A DNA stretch of 12,269 nucleotides, taken from assembly GCA_011048585.1 (NCBI GenBank), contig DSDS01000105.1, positions 1 to 12,269 of the forward strand, read 5' to 3'. The DNA comes from Desulfurivibrio alkaliphilus. GTDB lineage: Bacteria > Desulfobacterota > Desulfobulbia > Desulfobulbales > Desulfurivibrionaceae. The notes under the pieces were generated by a model that saw nothing but the letters and a program-made list of their open reading frames with translations, had not been told where the DNA came from and searched no databases. The position numbers and the translations under genes were made by a program. Shown here in pieces: positions 1 to 7,069 of this stretch (position 1 is the stretch's first letter; every line of letters begins with the position of its first letter).

Positions 1-359
1 GAACGGTTGCCGTGCTTGGCCACCGGCAATCCGGCGGCGGCCACCACAAAAGCGGTGGTGGTGGAGACATTGAAGGTCCCGGAAAAATCGCCGCCGGTCC
101 CGCAGGTATCGACCAGGACCTGGCCGGCGGCCAGTTCGGCGGCCGAAAAGGGGGTCACCGGGGTGGCCTTCTCCCGCATTACCCGAGCGGCGCCGGTGAC
201 CTCGGCCACCGTTTCCCCCTTCAGGCGCAAAGCGGTGATAAAGGCGGCGATCTGGGCGGAAGTGGCCTCCCCCCCCATAACCTCGTTCATCACCACCACC
301 ATCTCGGGTTCGTCGAGGTCATGGCCGCTCACAACCTTGGCAATCGCTTCCTTAATCAT
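1..359 (-). CDS. trpD: Anthranilate phosphoribosyltransferase, N-terminal part (cut by window edge)
   Basis: This enzyme transfers the phosphoribosyl group of PRPP to anthranilate, the second dedicated step of tryptophan synthesis. About 119 codons are visible. The N-terminal helical region begins MIKEAIAKVVSG, and the family's glycine-rich PRPP/anthranilate-binding signature follows near residues 85-119: DTCGTGGD, then TFNVSTTTAFV, then VAKHGNR at the edge. The ATG at 357-359 is preceded by GAGGAG (minus strand, 365-370) at five bases, which fixes the start. It lies 22 bases behind trpG on the same strand, as expected for a trp operon, and this neighbour is the reason to read the upstream pair as trpEG rather than pabBA. 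The C-terminal two-thirds lie outside the window. Confidence 0.95.
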   Translation of the reverse strand, partial: MIKEAIAKVVSGHDLDEPEMVVVMNEVMGGEATSAQIAAFITALRLKGETVAEVTGAARVMREKATPVTPFSAAELAAGQVLVDTCGTGGDFSGTFNVSTTTAFVVAAAGLPVAKHGNR

Positions 360-381
360 GGGCTCTCCTCAAATAAGCAGC

Positions 382-963
382 TTAGCCCAGATTGGGATAA
401 GCCGGGTCGATGAAGTTTCGCAGCAGGGCGACTCCGGCGGGAGTCATGATCGATTCGGGATGGAACTGCACCCCCTCCACTGCCAGTTCACGGTGGCGCA
501 GCCCCATCAGTTCGCCCTGGTCGGTCCGGGCGGTGATCTCGAAACAGGGGGGCAGGCTGGCCTCATCCACCATCAAGGAGTGGTAGCGCATCGCCTCGAA
601 GGAGTTGGGCAGACCCCGAAAAACCCCCCGACCGTCATGGGTGACCGGACTGGTCTTGCCGTGCATCAACCGGGAGGCCCGGACAATTTTACCACCGAAC
701 GCCTCACCGATGGCCTGATGGCCCAGGCAAACGCCCAGGATCGGCAGCTTGCCGCTGAAGTGACGGATGGCGGCAATGGAGATCCCCGCCTGGGCCGGAG
801 CGCAAGGACCGGGGGAGATCAGCAGCCGGTGGGGCCGGCAGGCCTCGATGGCGGCCAGATCCACCTCATCGTTGCGGAAGATGGTCATCTCCACCCCCAT
901 CCCGCCGATGGTCTGGACAATGTTATAGGTAAAAGAATCGTAGTTATCGATCACCACAATCAT
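382..963 (-). CDS. trpG: Anthranilate synthase component II, glutamine amidotransferase
   Basis: This 193-residue class I glutamine amidotransferase releases ammonia from glutamine and passes it to TrpE for anthranilate formation in the cytoplasm. The N-terminus MIVVIDNYDSFTYN is typical of TrpG/PabA. The oxyanion-hole segment SPGP is at residues 50-53. The nucleophile elbow GVCLGHQ places the catalytic cysteine at residue 79, and HPES supplies His168 and Glu170, so the triad is complete. Length is normal for the family. Its ATG overlaps the trpE stop in an ATGA arrangement (960-963), pointing to translational coupling and equal synthesis of the two subunits. TrpG and PabA cannot always be told apart by sequence, and some bacteria use one protein for both pathways; the adjacent trpD favours the tryptophan role. 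Confidence 0.95.
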   Translation of the reverse strand: MIVVIDNYDSFTYNIVQTIGGMGVEMTIFRNDEVDLAAIEACRPHRLLISPGPCAPAQAGISIAAIRHFSGKLPILGVCLGHQAIGEAFGGKIVRASRLMHGKTSPVTHDGRGVFRGLPNSFEAMRYHSLMVDEASLPPCFEITARTDQGELMGLRHRELAVEGVQFHPESIMTPAGVALLRNFIDPAYPNLG

Positions 964-2489
964 GACGCCAGCTTCCCCCCCTCTCCGACCTGGGCCAGCT
1001 GTAACGCCCGCCGCAGCCCCATGGACTTGTTGATCGTCTCCTGATACTCCGCCTCCGGCACCGAATCGGCAACGATCCCGGCCCCGGCCTGGACCCAGAG
1101 CTGTTCCCCCAGCATCACGAAGGTGCGGATGGTGATACAGAAATCCATATTGCCGGTGAAGCCGAAATAACCCACCGCCCCGGCATAGGGGCCGCGCCGC
1201 TGGGGTTCCAGCTCTTCGATGATCTCCATGGCCCGGATTTTAGGGGCTCCCGAGACGGTGCCGGCGGGGAAGCAGGCCCGTGCCACGTCAAACTGGTTTT
1301 TCCCGGCCGCCAGTTTACCGTGCACCCCGGAAACGATATGCATCACATGGCTGTAGCGTTCAATTACCAGCAGGTCGCGCACCTCCACCGACCCGTAACG
1401 GGCCACCCGGCCCACGTCGTTGCGGCCCAGATCCACCAGCATCAGGTGCTCGGCCCGCTCCTTGGGATCGGCCAGCAACTCCTTCTCCAGGGCCAGGTCT
1501 TCCTCCGGGTCACGCCCCCGGGGACGGGTCCCGGCAATGGGACGCAACTCGATATCGTCCCCCTCCAGGCGGACCAGAATCTCGGGAGAGGAGCCGATCT
1601 GGACCAGGTCGCCCAGTTTGAGGTAGAAGAGGTAGGGGCTGGGATTGATATGGCGCAGGGCCCGATAGAGCTTGAGCGGCGGCACCACCGTTGCGGCTTG
1701 AAAGCGCTGCGACAGCACCACCTGGATGACATCGCCGGCCAGGATATACTCCTTGGCCCGCTCCACCATGGTAGTAAAATCCTCCCGGTTCATGTTGGCG
1801 CTGAATTCGGGCACCGGGGCTTCAACTCCGGCCTGCGTGCCCAGCAAGCCCACCGGACCCGGTTGCTCAAGGGCGGTCACCACCTGTTCAACGCGGGCCA
1901 GCGCCCCCCGGTAAAGCCGGTCGAGATCGGCGCCCGGAGTAATCGCCACCCAGTTGACCACGGTCAAACGCTGGCGCAGGTTGTCATAAACCAGAACGAT
2001 CCGGGGAATCAGAAAACTGCTGTCGGGGAAACCTGCCAGGGGAGGATTAACCGCCGGCAGCCGCTCCATGAAGCGGACCATGTCGTAGCCGAGAAAACCC
2101 ACCGCTCCCCCGCAAAAACGGGGCAGCGAGGAATCGGCCATGGCCGGCTTGAGCTGGTCAAGAAGCTTTTCCAACTCCCGCAGGGGATCGCCGCGGAAAT
2201 GCTCCTCGCTGAAGCCCCCCCCGGGGGCATCGGAAACGGCGCGCCGCAGCGTGACCTCCTCTCCCCGGCTTTCAAAAATCAGCAGCGGATCGAAACCGAT
2301 AAAGGAGTAGCGGCCCCACTTTTCGCCCCCCTCCAGGCTTTCAAAGAGGAAGGCGTGGGAGTGCCCACCGGCCACCTTGGTGAAGATGGTCAACGGGGTG
2401 TCGAGGTCGACAATCAGTTCACGGGCCACCGGCACCAGAGTGTGCCCGGCGGCAAGCTGCTTAAAGTATTCCAGATCCGGCCGCGGCAT
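960..2489 (-). CDS. trpE: Anthranilate synthase component I
   Basis: This 509-residue subunit converts chorismate to anthranilate with ammonia delivered by TrpG, the first committed step of tryptophan synthesis. The N-terminal domain holds FLFESLEGGEKWGRYSFIG (about 47-65), the region that carries the LLES-type tryptophan feedback site in this family, so allosteric inhibition is probably kept. The chorismate-binding domain is complete: PIAGTRPRG (317-325), GRND (355-358), SHVMHIVS (380-387), FPAGTVSGAPK (407-417) and ITIRT (452-456). The start ATG at 2487-2489 has AGGA about six bases upstream. The 98-base gap after rpsT contains no Trp-rich leader peptide; the only short ATG frame I see there encodes MAPHTG, so classic attenuation is not supported. 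Aminodeoxychorismate synthase (PabB) is the alternative, less likely given trpD downstream. Confidence 0.95.
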   Translation of the reverse strand: MPRPDLEYFKQLAAGHTLVPVARELIVDLDTPLTIFTKVAGGHSHAFLFESLEGGEKWGRYSFIGFDPLLIFESRGEEVTLRRAVSDAPGGGFSEEHFRGDPLRELEKLLDQLKPAMADSSLPRFCGGAVGFLGYDMVRFMERLPAVNPPLAGFPDSSFLIPRIVLVYDNLRQRLTVVNWVAITPGADLDRLYRGALARVEQVVTALEQPGPVGLLGTQAGVEAPVPEFSANMNREDFTTMVERAKEYILAGDVIQVVLSQRFQAATVVPPLKLYRALRHINPSPYLFYLKLGDLVQIGSSPEILVRLEGDDIELRPIAGTRPRGRDPEEDLALEKELLADPKERAEHLMLVDLGRNDVGRVARYGSVEVRDLLVIERYSHVMHIVSGVHGKLAAGKNQFDVARACFPAGTVSGAPKIRAMEIIEELEPQRRGPYAGAVGYFGFTGNMDFCITIRTFVMLGEQLWVQAGAGIVADSVPEAEYQETINKSMGLRRALQLAQVGEGGKLAS

Positions 2490-2561
2490 GGGAATTCCTG
2501 TGTAAGAACAAGAAAGCCACGGTCAACCCGTATGGGGAGCCATGGCTTGCAAGCGCTGCTG

Positions 2562-2579
2562 AAAAAGGGGGACAACCCC
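2562..2579 (-). terminator. Weak possible terminator after rpsT
   Basis: On the minus strand, just beyond the rpsT stop, GGGG-TTGT-CCCC is followed by one C and five T. The stem has only four pairs, all GC, and the T run is short, so this is at best a leaky terminator between rpsT and trpE. If it is weak, some trp transcription could come from the strong rpsT promoter. A TTGACC in the same gap (about 2518-2523) could be a -35 for a separate trp promoter, but I see no convincing -10 to go with it. Confidence 0.3.
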
Positions 2580-2587
2580 GGAAGGAA

Positions 2588-2860
2588 CTAGGCGTTTTGC
2601 GACAGGGCATTGACCCGGCGGCTCAAGCGGGACACCTTGCGGGCGGCGGTATTGCGATGAAGGGTACCCTTGTTCACCGCCCGGTCCAAAACGGGAACCG
2701 CGGCCTGCAGGGCCTCGCGGGCCTGCTCGGGGGAACTGGCGGCCACTGCCTCGTTAACCCGCCGCACCAAGGTCTTGAGCCGAGTACGGTTGGCCCGGTT
2801 GCGCTCGCGACGAACCTCGTTTTGCCGATTTCTCTTCATTGCCGACTTATGATTGGCCAA
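2588..2860 (-). CDS. rpsT: 30S ribosomal protein S20
   Basis: This 90-residue protein is highly basic and all-helical and binds 16S rRNA in the body of the small subunit. The N-terminus MANHKSAMKRNRQNE and the later VNKGTLHRNTAARKVSRL are characteristic of S20, and the length is normal. The start codon is TTG (2858-2860), with AAGGAG eight bases upstream on the minus strand. No ATG or GTG fits better, because the next ATG would remove the conserved MANHKSA segment. E. coli rpsT also starts at UUG, where the weak initiation codon is tied to feedback control of S20 translation, so the same control may exist here; that is inference. A good promoter lies at 2974-3002, giving a leader of about 100 bases with a stable hairpin. 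Confidence 0.97.
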   Translation of the reverse strand: MANHKSAMKRNRQNEVRRERNRANRTRLKTLVRRVNEAVAASSPEQAREALQAAVPVLDRAVNKGTLHRNTAARKVSRLSRRVNALSQNA

Positions 2861-2920
2861 AGCTAGATCTCCTTAAAAAAATAATGTTCTTTCCTGCCGC
2901 CGTGGTTCTCGGGACCGGAG

Positions 2921-2938
2921 CGCCGGAGCGTTCCGGCG
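2921..2938 (-). promoter_or_regulatory. Hairpin in the rpsT mRNA leader
   Basis: A perfect 7-bp inverted repeat, CGCCGGA / TCCGGCG, with a four-base loop lies between the predicted rpsT transcription start and the ribosome binding site. It would form a strong stem in the leader RNA. It is not followed by a T run, so it is not a terminator. It could be part of a translation-control structure for S20 or simply stabilise the 5' end. No family match is claimed. Confidence 0.45.
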
Positions 2939-2973
2939 GGCACCAGGGTATGGCGGCCCATGCAAAAAGACGG

Positions 2974-3002
2974 ATGATACCGTTGTTGTTCTCCGGTGTC
3001 AA
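2974..3002 (-). promoter_or_regulatory. Sigma70-type promoter for rpsT
   Basis: Reading the minus strand, TTGACA (2997-3002) is followed after exactly 17 bases by TATCAT (2974-2979), five of six matches to TATAAT. This is the best promoter match I found in the window and it points at rpsT, with a predicted start near 2967 and a leader of about 105 bases. Strong constitutive drive is what a ribosomal protein gene would need. An 8-bp inverted repeat (TTCTCCGG at 2989-2996 and CCGGAGAA at 3011-3018) brackets the -35 box, so a protein bound there could compete with RNA polymerase. Confidence 0.75.
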
Positions 3003-3216
3003 GCAACAAGCCGGAGAAAAAAATATTTCCCGGCAGGCTCCCGATCCGGCAGCGGCAACATAATCCCCCCGCCTCGGAAGAAAATGATTTTTTTCTGCAA
3101 AATCAAACACTATGCTTGCTCGACCACCTTGCAATCGGCTACTTTATCAGACACTACGGCGCAAGCAGGCCAAGAGCTGCCCCCAGCCAACATAATTACA
3201 ACGGTTTTACGAATAG

Positions 3217-4008
3217 ATGCTCACAACCCTCACCTCATTGCGCTGGCAAGACTTCCTCGATATCCTGATCGTCGCGTACCTTATCTATCGTGTTATCCTG
3301 TTGATCAGGGGCACCAGGGCCGTCCAGATGCTCATCGGCATCGCCGTCCTGATCGTCATCTATTTCGCCGCCCGGGAGCTGGAGTTCCTCACTCTCTACT
3401 GGCTACTCAGCACTTTTCTCAGCTCGATATTCCTGATTATCATCATCATATTTCAAAGGGATATCCGTCGGGCGCTGGCCCAGTTCGGCCGCACCCCCTT
3501 CGGCAAATCCAGCGAGGAGACCACCCAGATCCTGACCGAGGTCACCACGGCCGCCTTTTTGCTCTCCCAGGAACAGATTGGAGGGCTGATCGTGATTGAA
3601 CGGAAGACCGGGCTCAAGGATTTCCTGGAGCTGGGCCACCGGCTTGATTCTCTGATCAGCCACCAGCTTCTTTTCTCCTTGTTCCTCCCGGACTCCCCCC
3701 TCCACGATGGGGCCGTGATTATCAAGGATCAGCGGATCGTGGCCGCCGGCTGCGTACTGCCATTGACCAAAAACCCCTACATCAGCAAGCACCTGGGTAC
3801 CCGCCACCGGGCCGCCATCGGCATTTCCGAGGAGACCGACGCCGTGGTGGTGGTGATCTCCGAGGAAACCGGCCACGTTTCCCTGGCCCAACATGGGGCC
3901 CTGACCCTGGATCTGGATGAGAAGGGCCTGAAAAGCCGCCTGGATGCCATCTTTCTGTCAAAGGAGTATATCTCGCCGAAACTATGGAAAAACTGGTTGA
4001 ACAGATAA
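3217..4008 (+). CDS. cdaA: Membrane diadenylate cyclase (c-di-AMP synthase)
   Basis: This 263-residue protein should condense two ATP into cyclic di-AMP at the inner face of the cytoplasmic membrane. Three hydrophobic segments come first (about 13-32, 37-52, 61-79), ending in the FQRDIRRALAQFGR linker, and a DisA_N catalytic domain follows. The domain shows DGA (164-166, in LHDGAVII) and RHR (196-198, in GTRHRAAIG), the two hallmark motifs of active cyclases. Layout and length match CdaA/DacA. An in-frame TAG directly precedes the ATG, so the start cannot lie further upstream, yet no clear Shine-Dalgarno sequence is present. The next genes, cdaR and glmM, form the classic conserved cluster, best known from Firmicutes, in which CdaR and GlmM bind and modulate the cyclase. 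Confidence 0.95.
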   Translation: MLTTLTSLRWQDFLDILIVAYLIYRVILLIRGTRAVQMLIGIAVLIVIYFAARELEFLTLYWLLSTFLSSIFLIIIIIFQRDIRRALAQFGRTPFGKSSEETTQILTEVTTAAFLLSQEQIGGLIVIERKTGLKDFLELGHRLDSLISHQLLFSLFLPDSPLHDGAVIIKDQRIVAAGCVLPLTKNPYISKHLGTRHRAAIGISEETDAVVVVISEETGHVSLAQHGALTLDLDEKGLKSRLDAIFLSKEYISPKLWKNWLNR

Positions 4009-4958
4009 AAAAAATCGCCACCGTCGAATACACCGATTACTGGCCCAAGGATTGGGTCCTGCGACTGCTGGCTCTTTTTTTCGCCATCTTCCTCTGGTAC
4101 TTCGTGGTGGGAGAGGACAAGGTGGACACCCACCTGCTGGTACCGGTGGAGCTGGTCAACCTGCCCCGGGACCTGGTGATCGCCAACCAGTTCAAGCAGC
4201 AGCTGGAGGTTACCATCACCGGGCCTCGGGGCCTGATCGACGGACTGCGGCGGCAGCCCATCACCCGAACCATCAATCTGGCCGAGGCCAAACCCGGCAC
4301 CATGGCGATCCGCAATGATGCCGAGTCAATCCCCTTCCCCCGGGGGATCGAAGTGCTGAGGATCCAGCCGGCCCACACCACCCTGGTAATCGACCGACTG
4401 AAAGAGAAGGTGCTGCCGATCCAGGGCGAAATCCGTGGTGAACCGGCGCCGGGCTTCGAGCTGGCAAGCCTGCAACTGGAACCAACCGCCATCACCATCA
4501 ATGGCCCGGAGGCTTTGCTTGATCGCATCCACCTGCTGCGCACCACCCCCATCGATATCTCCGGCCTTAACACCAGCACCGTTCGTCAGGTTCCCCTGCT
4601 CCTTGACCAGGAGATGCTGGAGTTGCTGGGAGAGGCGATGGTAAACGCCACGATCAAAATCCAGGAAAAAACCGGCGAGATCTCGCTGCGGGCAGTGGAG
4701 CCGGTACTGATCGATCGCCGGGAGCAGTTGAGCTACGCCCTTTCCCCCCGCACCTTTCAACTGCGGCTGCTGGCCCCGCTGAGCTTGCATCGCGACCCGG
4801 CGGCCCTGGCCCAGCGGGTTGTCCTGACCCTGCAAGTGGGCGAACTGGAGGCTGGCAGCCATCGCCTGGCCCCCTTGGTCACCACCACCGACGACAAGAT
4901 CAGGCTGATCGCCATAAACCCGGAACAGATCACCGTAAAAGTGACCGAAACCAAATAA
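3984..4958 (+). CDS. cdaR: YbbR-domain protein, probable regulator of CdaA
   Basis: This 324-residue protein has one membrane helix near the N-terminus (about 24-43, WVLRLLALFFAIFLWYFVVG) and a long extracytoplasmic part made of beta-rich YbbR-like repeats. The segments VPVELVNLP, VTITGPRGLIDGL, TITINGPEALLDRI and EQITVKVTETK are in the YbbR style. In Firmicutes such proteins bind CdaA and tune c-di-AMP output; by homology and position it should sit beside the cyclase. The ATG at 3984 lies inside the end of cdaA, giving a 25-base overlap. An AAGGAG stands 17 bases before it, too far for normal use, so translation is probably coupled to cdaA. YbbR repeats diverge quickly, so assignment rests on the helix, the repeat motifs and the neighbours together. 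Confidence 0.88.
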   Translation: MEKLVEQIKKIATVEYTDYWPKDWVLRLLALFFAIFLWYFVVGEDKVDTHLLVPVELVNLPRDLVIANQFKQQLEVTITGPRGLIDGLRRQPITRTINLAEAKPGTMAIRNDAESIPFPRGIEVLRIQPAHTTLVIDRLKEKVLPIQGEIRGEPAPGFELASLQLEPTAITINGPEALLDRIHLLRTTPIDISGLNTSTVRQVPLLLDQEMLELLGEAMVNATIKIQEKTGEISLRAVEPVLIDRREQLSYALSPRTFQLRLLAPLSLHRDPAALAQRVVLTLQVGELEAGSHRLAPLVTTTDDKIRLIAINPEQITVKVTETK

Positions 4959-4971
4959 TCGAGCGCGAGAG

Positions 4972-6324
4972 ATGAGAAGACTCTTTGGAACCGACGGCAT
5001 CCGCGGCGAAGCCAACCTCTACCCTATGACCACCGAAATCGCCATGCAGGTTGGCCGGGGCATCGCCTTTCTGGTCAAACGCCAGCGCCGCCGCCACCGG
5101 ATCGTGATCGGCAAGGACACCCGGCTCTCCGGCTACATGATCGAAAACGCCCTAGCGGCCGGAATCTGTTCCATGGGGGTGGATATTCTGCTGGTCGGCC
5201 CCCTGCCCACCCCCGGCATCGCCTTTATCACCACCAGCATGCGGGCCGATGCCGGCCTGGTTATCTCCGCCTCCCACAACCCTTTCCAGGATAACGGGAT
5301 CAAGATTTTCGCCCATGACGGCTACAAACTGCCCGACGCCGAGGAGCTGGCCATCGAGGAGCTGATCTTCTCCCAGAAGATGGCGACCCTGCGCCCCACC
5401 GCCGACGAGATCGGCCGGGCATCACGGATCGAGGACGCCCGGGGACGCTATATCGTTTTCCTGAAGAACACCTTCCCCGCCCAATACACCCTGGATGATT
5501 TCCATATCGTCCTGGATTGCGCCCACGGCGCCACTTACGGAGTAGCTCCCGCCGTCTTCACCGAACTGGGGGCCAAGGTGACCTGTCTGGGGGTTGAGCC
5601 GGACGGCACCAACATCAACCGGGAGTGCGGAGCCCTGTGCCCGGAATTGATGGCGAGCAAGGTCCGCGAGCTGGGAGCCGATATCGGTATCGCCCTGGAT
5701 GGCGACGGCGACCGACTGATTGTAGCCGATGAAGAGGGGGAGATTCTCAACGGGGATCAGGTGATGGCAATCTGCGCCGCCGACCTGATGGCCCGCAAGA
5801 AGCTGCGAAAAAAAACCCTGGTCGCCACGGTGATGAGTAATCTGGGTCTCGAGTTGTTCATGCGCCAGCTGGGGGGGCGCCTGGAGCGCACCCAGGTGGG
5901 GGACCGTTATGTGGTGGAACGGATGCGGGCCAAGGGCTACAATTTCGGGGGCGAACAGTCAGGCCACCTGATCTTTCTGGACCACAACACCACCGGCGAC
6001 GGGATTCTGGCCGCCCTGCGCCTGCTGGTGGTCATGATCAAGGAGAACCGCAAGCTCTCGGAACTGGCGGGGCGAATGACCGTTCTCCCCCAGGTGTTGA
6101 AAAATGTCCGCCTGGAGCGCAAGGTAGCAATCAGCGCCATCCCCGGCCTCAAGCAGCAGGTTGTCCAGATGGAAGCAGCCCTGGGCGCTGACGGTCGTAT
6201 CCTGATCCGGGCTTCGGGCACCGAACCCCTGATCCGGGTGATGGTTGAAGGGGCCGATCGCCAGCGAATCGACGCCATGGCCAACGAACTTTGCGCCCAT
6301 ATCAATGAAAGAGCGGCTCGATAA
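4972..6324 (+). CDS. glmM: Phosphoglucosamine mutase
   Basis: This 450-residue cytoplasmic enzyme interconverts glucosamine-6-phosphate and glucosamine-1-phosphate, feeding UDP-GlcNAc for peptidoglycan and lipopolysaccharide. All four domains of the alpha-D-phosphohexomutase family are present. FGTDGIRG stands at the start (5-12). ISASHNP carries the phosphoserine at residue 101. DGDGDR (243-248) is the metal loop, GGEQSGH (326-332) the sugar-binding loop, and RASGTEPLIRV (413-423) the phosphate-binding loop. GGEQSGH and the length mark it as GlmM rather than a phosphomannomutase. It follows cdaR by 13 bases with only a poor GAGAG just before the ATG. In other bacteria c-di-AMP synthase and GlmM form a complex in which GlmM inhibits the cyclase, so the linkage is functionally sensible. 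Confidence 0.97.
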   Translation: MRRLFGTDGIRGEANLYPMTTEIAMQVGRGIAFLVKRQRRRHRIVIGKDTRLSGYMIENALAAGICSMGVDILLVGPLPTPGIAFITTSMRADAGLVISASHNPFQDNGIKIFAHDGYKLPDAEELAIEELIFSQKMATLRPTADEIGRASRIEDARGRYIVFLKNTFPAQYTLDDFHIVLDCAHGATYGVAPAVFTELGAKVTCLGVEPDGTNINRECGALCPELMASKVRELGADIGIALDGDGDRLIVADEEGEILNGDQVMAICAADLMARKKLRKKTLVATVMSNLGLELFMRQLGGRLERTQVGDRYVVERMRAKGYNFGGEQSGHLIFLDHNTTGDGILAALRLLVVMIKENRKLSELAGRMTVLPQVLKNVRLERKVAISAIPGLKQQVVQMEAALGADGRILIRASGTEPLIRVMVEGADRQRIDAMANELCAHINERAAR

Positions 6325-7057
6325 ACTGCTGGTGGCCCGGGGACTGGCGCCGAGCCGCCCGCGGGCCCAGGCGATCATCGCCGCCGGCTTGGTCCGCTCG
6401 GGGGACAAGGTTCTGGACAAGGCCGGCATGGCGGTGGCAAGCGACGCCCCCCTGATGGTCAAAGAGAACCCCTGCCCCTTTGTCAGCCGGGGCGGGCTCA
6501 AGCTGGCCGGCGCCTTGGACCGCTTTGCCATCGACCCCACCGGTTTGATCTGCCTCGATGTCGGGGCCTCCACCGGCGGCTTCACCGATTGCCTGCTGCA
6601 ACGAGGTGCCACCAGGGTATACGCGGTGGATGTGGGCTACGGCCAACTGGCCTGGAAACTGCGACAGGATCCCAGGGTGGTGGTGATGGAGCGCACCAAT
6701 GCCCGCCATCTGGCCCCCGGCGACCTGCCCGAACCGGTCGACCTGGCGGTCGTTGACGCCTCTTTTATCTCGCTTAAATTGTTGCTGCCGCCGATCTTGG
6801 CCCTGCTGCGGCCGGGCGCCGGGATCATCGCCCTGATCAAGCCGCAATTCGAGGTGGGCAAGGGCCGGGTGGGCAAGGGGGGAGTGGTAAGGGATCAGGA
6901 ACTCCACCAGGAGGTTGTTGCCGCGCTCAAGGAGTTTACCCAGGAGTTAAGGCTGAACTGGGCGGGGGTGATTCCATCCCCCATCCTGGGACCCAAGGGC
7001 AACCGGGAATTCCTCGCTTATCTCGCAAGGGGCGACAAAACCGCGGGCCACCGGTAG
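6305..7057 (+). CDS. tlyA: TlyA-family rRNA 2'-O-methyltransferase
   Basis: This 250-residue protein has an N-terminal S4 RNA-binding domain (about 1-60; MKERLDKLLVARGLAPSR is typical) and a C-terminal FtsJ-like SAM-dependent methyltransferase domain. RGGLKL (62-67), the SAM loop DVGASTGGFTD (85-95), DASFIS (151-156), IKPQFEVGKG (178-187) and NREF (233-236) give a plausible K-D-K-E set: Lys66, Asp151, Lys179 and Glu235. Mycobacterial TlyA methylates 16S and 23S rRNA and affects capreomycin sensitivity; many relatives are annotated as hemolysins, which I would not follow. The ATG at 6305 overlaps the glmM stop by 20 bases. A longer reading from 6245 would run deep into glmM and adds no S4 sequence, so the short form is preferred. 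Which rRNA site it modifies cannot be told from the sequence. Confidence 0.92.
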   Translation: MKERLDKLLVARGLAPSRPRAQAIIAAGLVRSGDKVLDKAGMAVASDAPLMVKENPCPFVSRGGLKLAGALDRFAIDPTGLICLDVGASTGGFTDCLLQRGATRVYAVDVGYGQLAWKLRQDPRVVVMERTNARHLAPGDLPEPVDLAVVDASFISLKLLLPPILALLRPGAGIIALIKPQFEVGKGRVGKGGVVRDQELHQEVVAALKEFTQELRLNWAGVIPSPILGPKGNREFLAYLARGDKTAGHR

Positions 7058-7069
7058 AGGAGGCGAAAG

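Larger units (their letters stand above)
2861..3216. other. Divergent intergenic region between rpsT and cdaA
   Basis: This 356-base gap separates the minus-strand rpsT/trp genes from the plus-strand cdaA operon. It holds the rpsT ribosome binding site, leader hairpin and promoter. The half next to cdaA (about 3080-3216) is AT-richer with a T run near 3088-3094. I see no convincing plus-strand promoter there: TTTTTT-17-TATGCT and TCGACC-17-TTTATC are the nearest and both are poor. Short open frames on both strands in the gap lack ribosome binding sites and family resemblance. No tRNA or riboswitch fold was recognised. Confidence 0.6.

Noticed and set aside
1320..2591. A 423-codon open frame on the plus strand opposite trpE
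   Set aside because: trpE has every family motif in place; the antisense frame has a composition typical of a shadow and no ribosome binding site.
3084..3599. A 171-codon plus-strand frame across the start of cdaA
   Set aside because: Inside the cdaA region it is the wrong frame for the clear diadenylate cyclase, and it has no domain or ribosome binding site.
4006..4014. Run of A at the cdaA stop inside the cdaA/cdaR overlap, as a possible frameshift or slippage site
   Set aside because: Both proteins are complete and normal in length by themselves, and a fusion would join two membrane proteins in a way not known in the family; a simple coupled overlap explains it.
6245..6304. A longer N-terminus for the TlyA-type protein
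   Set aside because: The extra residues lie inside glmM and the S4 domain begins right at the ATG at 6305.
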